Of a stretch of 21,953 nt of DNA, positions 7,469 to 14,481 are shown one piece after another (within the stretch, counting starts at the first letter, position 1; each line of letters starts with the position of its first letter). The translations under genes and the position numbers were made by a program. The stretch is taken from IMG/VR virus record IMGVR_UViG_3300017739_002105, positions 1 through 21,953 of that record; one strand, 5' to 3'. The stretch is from a virus. The notes beneath the pieces were generated by a model. That model searched no databases, was not told the origin of the DNA, and worked only from the letters and a program-made list of their open reading frames with translations.

Positions 7469-7903
7469 TTGACACCCAAAAAAACCATTAAATTTTTTGC
7501 TAAAAGACCAAATATGGAAATTACCGTTGATGGAAAAGTATATCCATTCCACGGTGGTGAATTAGAAGTTGATTTAAAATTAGCCGAACAAATTAAACAA
7601 CATCATCTCTATAGAAGATCTCATATCTTTTGTGATGAAGATGCTATTATTGTGAATGGAAAAGTTCAAACAATTAAAGATAATCCTCGTATGCAAGACC
7701 TTGCTGCCGAGGCTAAACAAAATAAAGAATTAAGCATTTTTTCCTTTCCCGCTAGAACAAGTGTTATCGTTGATGCGGGTCCTTATAAAATTCAATTTCA
7801 AGATGGTAAAGCTGCCATAGGCAAGAAAGAAGCAGATTGTCTAAGAAGACATGTCTTTTTCAGACAAGGAAAAATTGTAGAATTAGAGGTAAGTAATGGT
7901 TAG
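7469..7903 (+). CDS. Small connector/neck-region protein with internal duplication (144 aa)
   Basis: I do not recognise a named family. It starts at TTG with AGGAG at 7458-7462, six bases upstream, a strong site that decides the start. The protein appears to consist of two related halves: residues about 9-55 (FFAKRP, ITVDGKVYPFHGGELEV, HHLYRRSHIF) and about 92-140 (FSFPARTS, VIVDAGPYKIQFQDGKAAI, RRHVFFRQGKIVEL). Each half is a beta-rich unit with a basic aromatic end. Placement between capsid and adaptor suggests a head decoration, head-completion or neck protein. It overlaps the next gene by eight bases. Confidence 0.7.
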   Translation: MTPKKTIKFFAKRPNMEITVDGKVYPFHGGELEVDLKLAEQIKQHHLYRRSHIFCDEDAIIVNGKVQTIKDNPRMQDLAAEAKQNKELSIFSFPARTSVIVDAGPYKIQFQDGKAAIGKKEADCLRRHVFFRQGKIVELEVSNG

Positions 7904-8567
7904 CTATAACTCAGGCGGATCTGGTACAGGTCAATTTTCTACATTATCAGAATTAATTGATGATGCATTAAGGGAAATGGGTGAATCAAGTCCAACTGTT
8001 TTAAAAAATTTAGAAGGCGAAAGATTTTTAAATTATGCTAACAGAGTTGTTGCAGATATTAATAGACACCCCTCTTTTCTTGATGTCCTAGATAACTCTT
8101 ACGATGATCAAACAGGTTCTATAACTAGCGGTACGAATGAGTTAATCGTATCATCTGGTACCGTAACCTTTAGCACTTACACACCAGTAAAGATTACAGG
8201 AGCAGGACATGGTGGCTCTGATCTTTATAGTTTTGTATTAGGAGCCAAGACAGTAAGTGGAAGTACGGTTGCAGGTACATACCGTATTGCGGATACAGCC
8301 GATACTACTGTATCTAACGTATCTGTTTCTAACCCATATAAAACAAGAATTAAAAGATACACTGCTATTGGTAATCATAGAGCAATTGATGATGAAGTTA
8401 TGATTGAGGGTCTCAAGAGTTATTACTCTATAGATGACACTGACACAAATAATACAGGTCTTATTACTTTAAGGAGTGGGATATATACAAACACTCTTAA
8501 TAATTGGATTGGTTCACTAACAAATATTCAAGGGGCACTTACAGTTGAAATAAATGAGTACACCTAA
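7896..8567 (+). CDS. Head-to-tail adaptor, T7 gp11-position (223 aa)
   Basis: It would form the ring between portal and tail nozzle. The N-terminal part (FSTLSELIDDALREMGE, then ERFLNYANRVVADINRHPSF) is a helical segment of the type found in podophage tail tubular A/adaptor proteins. It is followed by a Ser/Thr/Gly-rich beta insert at about 70-150 and a C-terminal segment with GLKSYYSIDD and NNWIGSLTNI. GAGG lies about six bases before the ATG. The stop overlaps the next start in TAATG, suggesting coupled translation with the nozzle protein, as expected for partners that form one tail structure. The call rests on order and the N-terminal pattern. Confidence 0.68.
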   Translation: MVSYNSGGSGTGQFSTLSELIDDALREMGESSPTVLKNLEGERFLNYANRVVADINRHPSFLDVLDNSYDDQTGSITSGTNELIVSSGTVTFSTYTPVKITGAGHGGSDLYSFVLGAKTVSGSTVAGTYRIADTADTTVSNVSVSNPYKTRIKRYTAIGNHRAIDDEVMIEGLKSYYSIDDTDTNNTGLITLRSGIYTNTLNNWIGSLTNIQGALTVEINEYT

Positions 8568-10096
8568 TGGCTCGAAAACTTTTTTCATATAATAGATTTT
8601 TAGGACTAGACACTGTCACAAGTCCTTCAAATATGTCTGAAAGGTTTTTAGTAGAACTATCTGATGCTTATATAGATTTTAGAGGTCAGATAATTAAAGG
8701 TCCAAGTATTAATAAATTATCAGGTAATACTGAAAAGCATTATAATATAAGACATTACGGTGCTGGAGATTTAGTTCGATATATTTTTAACGGTAATAAT
8801 ATAGATATTAAATCTAATTCAGCAACTCAATCCACCGCATTTAATACAAGCACAACTGCAATCACACCTATATCAACTGTTAACTTCGATCAAAAACAAT
8901 TTGCGTTTATGTCTGGTCATAATCCATTTCATTTTAATGGTTCAGCATTCACTACCGTCAGTGGATTTGGTTCAACAAATTTTTCTAGTTTAGGCTCTTA
9001 TCCAAAAGGTGGATTTGCTGTAAATATTTTAAATCGTTTAGTCGTTGCAGGTATACCAAACCGTGATACAGAAATACATGTAAGTGAACAAGATAGCTTT
9101 GTTAATTGGAGAACTAATACATCAAGTGGCACTACACCAAATCAAACTGATGGCAGTATTATTGATGTAAAAAATCAATTTACCTCTAGAGATACTATTC
9201 AAGGTCTTGCTGTATTAGAAGGTGATAAGTTAGTTGTTTTTGGTCAGAATGAAACCTTAGTATATTTAGCCGATACAAATATAAATTTATGGGAAATAGC
9301 TAGAGACTTTAGAGTGCCTATAGGCATCTTTGGTAGGAACACCGCAGTCAATGTCGGAACGGATGTATTCTTTTGTAGTAGATTTGGAGTGCACAGTCTG
9401 AAACGTGCAGCTTCAGGTTTGACACTTGAGACCGTGACATTCACAAGAGAGATACAAGACTTATATCAATCTTTAGTAGATACGGTTCCAACTAGTGGCA
9501 GTTTTACTGAACCTCATGCTGTGTGGGATGGTGAGATTGGGCAGTATCATATTTTCTTCCCACAAAATTCTACAGGCACATCCTTTACAAAACTAACATT
9601 TACTTATGATCCATCAGCAGGTCGTTCTGGTCATCTAAGTTTTAGCAATACTACATCCCATAACAGTACATGTGGATCTTACTTTGCCAGACCAGACACG
9701 TCTTCTGGAGTATCAGCATTACAAATGGGAACCACGTCTGGATATGGTGATGGTCAATCACTGACACAGTCCAACAGTATGAGTGTGAGAACCCCACTCT
9801 TATCTCAGGGTTCACCTGATACATATAAACATTATAAACGTCTGATTATTCGTGCTGTCGGAACGGCAGACTTTGTTGTAACTATATTTGATAGTGAGAA
9901 TAATCAACTCCAACAAACTACAGTTCGCCCTGAGAATGATGGATTTGCTTCAACTTCAGGTATTAGTAATGATAGTACGAGACCTATCGATATACCAATA
10001 CCTCATAGATCAAAAAGTATTAGTGTTAAGTTCACTTGCACAGCAACAGGAGAATTAAAAATATTAGATTTCGCTTTAATAGTAGACACAAAATAG
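8567..10096 (+). CDS. Tail nozzle / tail tubular B-like protein (509 aa)
   Basis: It would form the distal tube of the short tail. The sequence is beta-rich throughout and has the repeat style of podophage nozzle propellers: NILNRLVVAGIPNRDTEIHVSE and SFVNW near 155-185, GDKLVVFGQNETLVYLAD near 222-240, then FFCSRFGVHSL, and DGEIGQYHIFFP near 320. It starts MARKLFSYNRFLGLD, a common N-terminal style for these proteins. It is shorter than T7 gp12 (794 aa) and nearer the P22 gp10 class in size. The start overlaps the adaptor stop by one base. Its TAG stop at 10094-10096 falls inside a hairpin loop shared with the next gene's start region. Confidence 0.75.
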   Translation: MARKLFSYNRFLGLDTVTSPSNMSERFLVELSDAYIDFRGQIIKGPSINKLSGNTEKHYNIRHYGAGDLVRYIFNGNNIDIKSNSATQSTAFNTSTTAITPISTVNFDQKQFAFMSGHNPFHFNGSAFTTVSGFGSTNFSSLGSYPKGGFAVNILNRLVVAGIPNRDTEIHVSEQDSFVNWRTNTSSGTTPNQTDGSIIDVKNQFTSRDTIQGLAVLEGDKLVVFGQNETLVYLADTNINLWEIARDFRVPIGIFGRNTAVNVGTDVFFCSRFGVHSLKRAASGLTLETVTFTREIQDLYQSLVDTVPTSGSFTEPHAVWDGEIGQYHIFFPQNSTGTSFTKLTFTYDPSAGRSGHLSFSNTTSHNSTCGSYFARPDTSSGVSALQMGTTSGYGDGQSLTQSNSMSVRTPLLSQGSPDTYKHYKRLIIRAVGTADFVVTIFDSENNQLQQTTVRPENDGFASTSGISNDSTRPIDIPIPHRSKSISVKFTCTATGELKILDFALIVDTK

Positions 10097-10125
10097 TGTA
10101 TATTTGTGTCTATGTCTGGTATTAT
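10083..10125 (+). promoter_or_regulatory. Repeated element copy C, hairpin and TATTAT box
   Basis: TAGACACAAA (10083-10092) and TTTGTGTCTA (10103-10112) form a perfect 10-bp stem with a 10-base loop. Copy C of the 25-nt element is ATAGTGTATATTTG (10093-10106) followed by TGTCTATGTCT (10107-10117), two differences from copy A. It is followed by TGGTATTAT (10117-10125), which resembles an extended -10 box. The nozzle stop codon is at the 5' arm/loop boundary, and the next gene's ATG begins at the last base of the 3' arm. Confidence 0.6.
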
Positions 10126-10573
10126 AGTAGAAAATAATGTAGATTATAAGAGTATTTTAACATTATGTCTGGGATCTGAGGTTCACAGACAATGGTTTGT
10201 AAAAGACATAGAAAGGCTTTTTATCAAACCGTTAGAAGATGATCTAGCTAGATTGTTTTACAGGGATGGCAAGATCATTGGATTTGGAAGTTGGGCATTT
10301 TTATCCGATGAGGTACAAGATGCATTCAAATCAGGTAGTCGCAAACTACAGTCTGAAGATTGGAAGAGCGGAAACAATATCTGGGTAATTGATGCAATCG
10401 CACCAAACAAGGAGATTGGGTTTGTAGGTAGATGGTTAAGAAGTCATCTCGTTCCCTACAGTCAACAACTTGGAACTAACCGTTGCAACTGGTTAAGACG
10501 AAGACCAGATGGTTCGGTAAGAAAAATAGGTTTAGTGATTGCGAATGATATTCGACAGACAAATATGGAATGA
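10112..10573 (+). CDS. HlyC-like toxin-activating lysine acyltransferase (153 aa)
   Basis: HlyC-family enzymes transfer fatty acyl chains from acyl-ACP to internal lysines of RTX toxins. The hallmarks are present in order: VHRQW with H25, corresponding to HlyC H23; YRDGKIIGFGSWAFLS at 50-65; and EDWKSGNNIWVIDAIAP at 82-98, with D94 corresponding to HlyC D92. The His-Asp spacing of 69 equals that of HlyC, and length is close to its 170 aa. ATG 10112 is preferred over the GTG at 10106; neither has a ribosome binding site, and the hairpin at 10083-10112 covers the region. It occupies the slot of T7 gp13, itself a GNAT-like protein, between nozzle and ejection genes, and overlaps the next gene by 29 bases. 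No RTX toxin is visible in the window; the substrate is unknown, with neighbouring virion proteins as candidates. Confidence 0.88.
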   Translation: MSGIIVENNVDYKSILTLCLGSEVHRQWFVKDIERLFIKPLEDDLARLFYRDGKIIGFGSWAFLSDEVQDAFKSGSRKLQSEDWKSGNNIWVIDAIAPNKEIGFVGRWLRSHLVPYSQQLGTNRCNWLRRRPDGSVRKIGLVIANDIRQTNME

Positions 10574-12377
10574 TAATCACACTTTCACAGTGGCAGACTA
10601 TGTAGATCCTTTTGAGCTAAAGTATGGCTTATTTGGTGGCGATGGTGGCGACAGCAGTGGAGGTGGTGGCGGATCTGATATTGGTGGTGAAGTTGGAAAC
10701 CCAGGAGACTCTTCTGGAGGTGGCGGTGGATCTGATATAGGTGGCGAAGGCGGCGGCTCTGGTGGTGGAGATTCTGGCGGTGGAGATTCTGGCGGTGGAG
10801 ATTCTGGCGGAAGCTCTGGCGGTGGTGGAAGTACTGGTGGTGGTGGAAGCACTGGTGGTGGAAGCACTGGTGGTGGTGGAAGCACTGGTGGTGGAACTAC
10901 TTTCGGTATAAACGGAGTATCTAAAACTGGTAGTACTGCATCAGATGCAGCTATAGGTTATACATCTTCTGCGGGATCAGGTGTAGCTGGTACTAATTTT
11001 GATGCTCTACAAGGTGCAAGTCAATCTACTGTAAATCAAGCAGTTGAAATGGCTAATCAAGGTGCAACTGTTTCCCAGATTGGTGATATGCTTGCAGGTT
11101 CGCAAGGCACTAGTTCAATAGCAGGTTCATCGAATGCAAGCACTATTGCAAATTTAAGCAGAGGTGGAAAAACAATTTCTGGTTATACCGCTACAGGTAT
11201 GCCGACTTATGATAGTACAAGATCCACAACTGCTCCAGATGTTATATCAAATATTGTGGGATCAACTTCAGGCAATGTAGTTGGATCTGGTTTTAGCTCT
11301 GTTACTAATGCATTAAGAGATGATGACTTTAGTGGTTTAATGTCTGCAAGATCAGATGCTACTGGTGTTCAAGGTTACGACAATGCCAGTAAGATGAATG
11401 ATGCAGGTATGAGTTATGGTCCAATGGGTTTTGGTCCACCTGAGTTAGATCCGTTCGGTGGTCGTGGTCAAGATGTAAGTACATTAACAGATATAGACAA
11501 TACAGGTTTTGATAGAGATGCAGAATCTGCTGGGTTAGTTGGTGGTCTTTTTGGTGGCTCTGTTGTAGAGAGTGACAAGAAAGGTTTAGATGTAGCAGAA
11601 ATAGCTAAAGGTTATGGAAGAGATTTTGGTTTAAATTTTGGTTCATTTATGAACACACCAAACATGGCAGGTGTAACGCCAACAATGGCTATGTCAAAAG
11701 GTACGTTTGCACCCTACTCTGACTTCGGAACTAAACTAGGGGGTCAAGCTCCAACCTACGGTGTTACTTTAGCGGATTATAATTTTAATAAAGACGGTAC
11801 TGTTACAGGTCGTTTCAGTGGTCAGAACCAAGGTTTCTTTGCATCACCACTCGCAGGAGCCTTTGCACCATTTATGCCTACAGCTATAGCACCTGCTTTT
11901 CAAGCAGCAAGAGTTGCAGGTGGTCTTATTGATTCATCTAGAAAAGGTACATTCTCCACCGTGAGCAACATGTTAGGCTTAATAAGTCCAACTGCCGCAT
12001 TAATTACAACACCAGTTAATTATATTGCACAAGCAAAGGGTATAGATGTAGATGCAATGCTAGGTCTTGGGGCAAATCAAGGTTACATGTCTCAAGTATC
12101 ACCAACTGATATGTCGTCTGATGATAACACTCAATCTCAAGTTAATGTCAGTAAGGCACCCGTCACAGAGAAGCCAACTCAGGAAATCAGATTACCAGAC
12201 ACAGCACCGACTGACTTAATAAAACGTAGAAAACGTAAGGCAGGTGAAGACATCTATGGAGTATCAAGTTCTTCACCATTTTTAAACTACAGTGACGATA
12301 TCGATATCTCTGGTATCGGAAGTTTTACTGGTTCCGCAAGATCAGGACAATTTAAACAAGCACCAACAGGAAGATAA
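10545..12377 (+). CDS. Glycine-rich putative ejection/internal virion protein (610 aa)
   Basis: I do not recognise a family. Residues 1-32 (starting MIFDRQIWNDNHTF) form a compact, possibly docking, peptide. Residues about 30-118 are a Gly/Ser/Asp/Thr low-complexity linker with repeats of DSSGGGGGSDIGGE, GGGDS and GGGGST. The remainder is Gly/Ser/Ala-rich with a small-residue hydrophobic stretch around 430-515 (AFAPFMPTAIAPAF, then ISPTAALITTPVNYI) and a basic patch IKRRKRK at about 563-569. The start could be ATG 10545, an in-frame TTG at 10539 or GTG at 10590; no site has a good ribosome binding site. Overlap with the acyltransferase suggests coupled expression. It may be an ejectosome component or tail accessory protein. 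The glycine region is not a true RTX nonapeptide array. Confidence 0.65.
   Translation: MIFDRQIWNDNHTFTVADYVDPFELKYGLFGGDGGDSSGGGGGSDIGGEVGNPGDSSGGGGGSDIGGEGGGSGGGDSGGGDSGGGDSGGSSGGGGSTGGGGSTGGGSTGGGGSTGGGTTFGINGVSKTGSTASDAAIGYTSSAGSGVAGTNFDALQGASQSTVNQAVEMANQGATVSQIGDMLAGSQGTSSIAGSSNASTIANLSRGGKTISGYTATGMPTYDSTRSTTAPDVISNIVGSTSGNVVGSGFSSVTNALRDDDFSGLMSARSDATGVQGYDNASKMNDAGMSYGPMGFGPPELDPFGGRGQDVSTLTDIDNTGFDRDAESAGLVGGLFGGSVVESDKKGLDVAEIAKGYGRDFGLNFGSFMNTPNMAGVTPTMAMSKGTFAPYSDFGTKLGGQAPTYGVTLADYNFNKDGTVTGRFSGQNQGFFASPLAGAFAPFMPTAIAPAFQAARVAGGLIDSSRKGTFSTVSNMLGLISPTAALITTPVNYIAQAKGIDVDAMLGLGANQGYMSQVSPTDMSSDDNTQSQVNVSKAPVTEKPTQEIRLPDTAPTDLIKRRKRKAGEDIYGVSSSSPFLNYSDDIDISGIGSFTGSARSGQFKQAPTGR
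10634..10895 (+). repeat. Coding minisatellite for a Gly4Ser/Thr linker
   Basis: The segment is built of short G-rich units: a 42-base unit encoding DSSGGGGGSDIGGE occurs twice, TCTGGCGGTGGAGAT occurs three times in tandem near 10775-10815, and ACTGGTGGTGGTGGAAGC-type units occur about four times near 10833-10890. It is far richer in G than the surrounding DNA. Units are multiples of three, so copy-number changes would keep the reading frame. Confidence 0.85.
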
Positions 12378-12379
12378 TT

Positions 12380-12868
12380 ATGGCAAGCATATTTAAAAAA
12401 ATTGGAAATTTTCTAAACAAAGATGAAGTCAGAGCAGGTCTAGCTTTAGGATCTACACTAGGTGGCTTCGGAGCTTTTGATGGCATGAAATATGGAGACA
12501 CGATCAAGTCTACATTAGGAGGTCTCAATCTGGCTTCGGGACTTAGAGCAGGTGGTGCAAGTGGTGCCCTGCAAGCTGGTCTAGGTGGTTATGGTCTTGC
12601 TCAAGGTTTAGGTAAAGTAGGAACATTTGGAAACACTTTTGATACGTTGATGGGTAACAAACAAGCTAGTATGTCACCAGCAAATCGAAATACATTAAAT
12701 ACAACTTATGCAAATACATTCGGTAAAGGCAATGCTTTACCTGCTAATGTTTCAAAATCAAAAGTACCATTATTTAGTGATGGTGGTAAAGCAGCATTTG
12801 ATGAAGAAACAGGAGGACTTTTTATACCTACTGGAAATGTGTCTTCTCAACAACCTCAAAACAATTAA
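12380..12868 (+). CDS. Small glycine-rich virion-associated protein, N-terminal piece (162 aa)
   Basis: I recognise no family. It begins MASIFKKIGNFLNKDEVRAG and continues as a Gly/Ala/Leu-rich chain (GLALGSTLGGFGAF, then GGASGALQAGLGGYGLAQGLG) suited to membrane association, followed by a polar part ending GNVSSQQPQNN. The ATG has AGGAAG about eight bases upstream and follows the previous stop by two bases. The last residues appear to be cut off: the frame one base back continues with a matching Asn/Gly-rich composition through 13398. A missing A in the AAAA run at 12858-12861 would fuse the two into a protein of about 339 aa, so this may be the front half of a frameshifted gene. Role as an ejection protein is inferred from neighbours. 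Confidence 0.6.
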   Translation: MASIFKKIGNFLNKDEVRAGLALGSTLGGFGAFDGMKYGDTIKSTLGGLNLASGLRAGGASGALQAGLGGYGLAQGLGKVGTFGNTFDTLMGNKQASMSPANRNTLNTTYANTFGKGNALPANVSKSKVPLFSDGGKAAFDEETGGLFIPTGNVSSQQPQNN

Positions 12869-12948
12869 GTGTTGATGGTGGTTTATATGCTGCAAATAAC
12901 CGTGTTGTTAATAATGCAGCCAATAATCAATACCTTAATACTGCGGGT

Positions 12949-13398
12949 ATGATGTCAGTCCCTAATACAAATATGAATGTAGACCAACAGATGTCTTTAG
13001 CTAGTAACAATTTGCCAACTGGTGGTGGTCAGAGATCTGATAATTTTAATGTACTAACAGACACCAATAGATCTGGTGGTTTTGGTTTTAGTAATGATGG
13101 TGGAAAAGGTTCTAACTTTGATAGTTTTCAAAATGTAAATGCAGGTGGTCAAGATATCTATTCACCTTATGGAACTTCTGCCCCAGGTTTTTACCCAAAC
13201 ACTGTCCCTGATAGTAATAACGATGGTAGCTTTACATTTAAAGATTTTAGTTTTGAAAGAGTGATGGATAATATTGTTGATAAAGCAATGAAAGATCCAT
13301 TACAGGCAGTAGCCGTTGGATCTGCTCTTGTAACTGCGTTTGCTGATGATCCAAAAGAAGAAGCAGCAAACAATATGCAGCAGAGATGGCTAGGGTAA
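12949..13398 (+). CDS. Downstream piece of an apparently frameshifted gene (149 aa from first ATG)
   Basis: The frame is open from 12805, well before its first ATG at 12949. The part upstream of that ATG (SVDGGLYAANN, RVVNNAANNQYLNTAG) looks as protein-like as the rest. No ribosome binding site precedes 12949, and no ATG, GTG or TTG in this frame lies between 12857 and 12949. It therefore looks like the continuation of the 12380-12868 product. Residues from the ATG are Asn/Gly/Ser-rich and end with a short helical part (DNIVDKAMKDPLQAVAVGSA) containing a hydrophobic patch. It overlaps the next gene by 13 bases. Function is unknown; ejection or internal virion protein is likely from context. 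Confidence 0.5.
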   Translation: MMSVPNTNMNVDQQMSLASNNLPTGGGQRSDNFNVLTDTNRSGGFGFSNDGGKGSNFDSFQNVNAGGQDIYSPYGTSAPGFYPNTVPDSNNDGSFTFKDFSFERVMDNIVDKAMKDPLQAVAVGSALVTAFADDPKEEAANNMQQRWLG

Positions 13399-13769
13399 GA
13401 GCACAAACAGATCCAAATAGTGACTTCGGTCAAAACTATATGTCTAGTTTCTCCGACAGAAGAACTAAAGAATTAGATGATGCTTACACAAAAGCAACTT
13501 CTGATTTCGTAGCCACTATGTCTAAGAGAGGTATGTTAGACAGTACTGTATTTACAGAGGGTAAAGCCTCACTTGATGCAAAGTTTGCTGAACTAAAAGC
13601 AAAGATCCCGTTTGATTCACAGATTGCATTACAGGATTACCAGAAAGCACAACTTACAAATCTTAATCTTGGATCTCAAGCTGCATATCGTGGTGGTGCA
13701 CTGAATGCAGGTATCACAAACCCATTTAGCAATAGTTTCAAAGCAGCCGTAGCAAGTACAAAATCATAG
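13386..13769 (+). CDS. Helical small virion-type protein (127 aa)
   Basis: I do not recognise the family. The product is helical and charged in its first two thirds (DRRTKELDDAYTKATSDF, then LDAKFAELKAKIPF), with DYQKAQLTNLNLGSQAAYRGG and a Ser/Ala-rich tail. The ATG lies inside the last codons of the preceding frame, so translational coupling is likely. A heptad-like pattern in the first half suggests a coiled coil. Its place in a run of small proteins before a giant virion protein resembles the T7 gp14 to gp16 ejectosome order, which is the only basis for calling it an ejection-type protein. Confidence 0.65.
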   Translation: MARVRAQTDPNSDFGQNYMSSFSDRRTKELDDAYTKATSDFVATMSKRGMLDSTVFTEGKASLDAKFAELKAKIPFDSQIALQDYQKAQLTNLNLGSQAAYRGGALNAGITNPFSNSFKAAVASTKS

Positions 13770-13778
13770 GAGTTTTTT

Positions 13779-14477
13779 ATGGCAAGTTTTTTCACAACCG
13801 TTTCTAGGATAGGTCAATTAGCAGGCGGCTTAGATGTGGCTCAGAAAACAAAAGAAAAAGAAATAGCGGCTAAGAACGAACAGATTAGACAGTTCAATCT
13901 TGGTCTAGCTAAAGATTATGATATTGCAAATATAAAAGAAAGTGGTCTCGACACTAGAAACACAAGATCAAATTTAGCTTCAATAACTTCTGCTAAAATT
14001 AGATCAGGTGGTATGGGTAATCTTAAATTAAATGATTTTGATAATTTAAATGATGTCATAACCAGTAACATTATGGGATTAGGTGTACTCGATTCAGACT
14101 ATTTTGATAGTGATGGTAATATTAAATCTGGTTATGGGTCATCATTAGGAACACTTCAGAATATAATAAGAGATAAAATTATTAATAGTGGTGTTCAGAA
14201 CGATATGGGTGCCATTCAAAAAATTATTACTGATACTGTGAATCAGTTAGGACCAAGTATAAGTCCTCTTGAAAAACCATTTTTTGGTGATGAGACAGGC
14301 GGCAAACTTGGATTTGGTGGTAATATTGGTCAACAGATACAAGCACTTAAAAACACATACAAAAAACCAGAAACTGATCAACCTACTTTTATAAAAAATC
14401 TACGTCAGAGATTAATGCAGGAATATAAATCCGCACCTCTGGTGAATCAAATAATAAATATGATTATGGCAGGATAA
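13779..14477 (+). CDS. Putative internal virion/ejection protein (232 aa)
   Basis: No named family recognised. The N-terminus MASFFTTVSRIGQLAGGLDVAQKTKEKE-type segment combines a short hydrophobic start with a charged helix (about 20-50), and the rest alternates Gly/Asn/Asp-rich turns with helices such as LGTLQNIIRDKIINSG and IQKIITDTVNQLG. The C-terminus IKNLRQRLMQEYKSAPLVNQI is amphipathic. The ATG has AGGAG at 13767-13771, about seven bases upstream and overlapping the previous stop. It ends four bases before the giant gene, so the two are probably translated together. Confidence 0.65.
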   Translation: MASFFTTVSRIGQLAGGLDVAQKTKEKEIAAKNEQIRQFNLGLAKDYDIANIKESGLDTRNTRSNLASITSAKIRSGGMGNLKLNDFDNLNDVITSNIMGLGVLDSDYFDSDGNIKSGYGSSLGTLQNIIRDKIINSGVQNDMGAIQKIITDTVNQLGPSISPLEKPFFGDETGGKLGFGGNIGQQIQALKNTYKKPETDQPTFIKNLRQRLMQEYKSAPLVNQIINMIMAG

Positions 14478-14481
14478 AAAT

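Noticed and set aside
10598-10885. Minus-strand proline-rich frame
   Set aside because: It is the antisense of the Gly/Ser coding repeats, where GGN codons read as proline on the other strand.
10634-10895. RTX calcium-binding repeats next to the HlyC-like gene
   Set aside because: The glycine repeats lack the regular GGxGxDxUx nonapeptide with a hydrophobic position, and the segment has no lysine.
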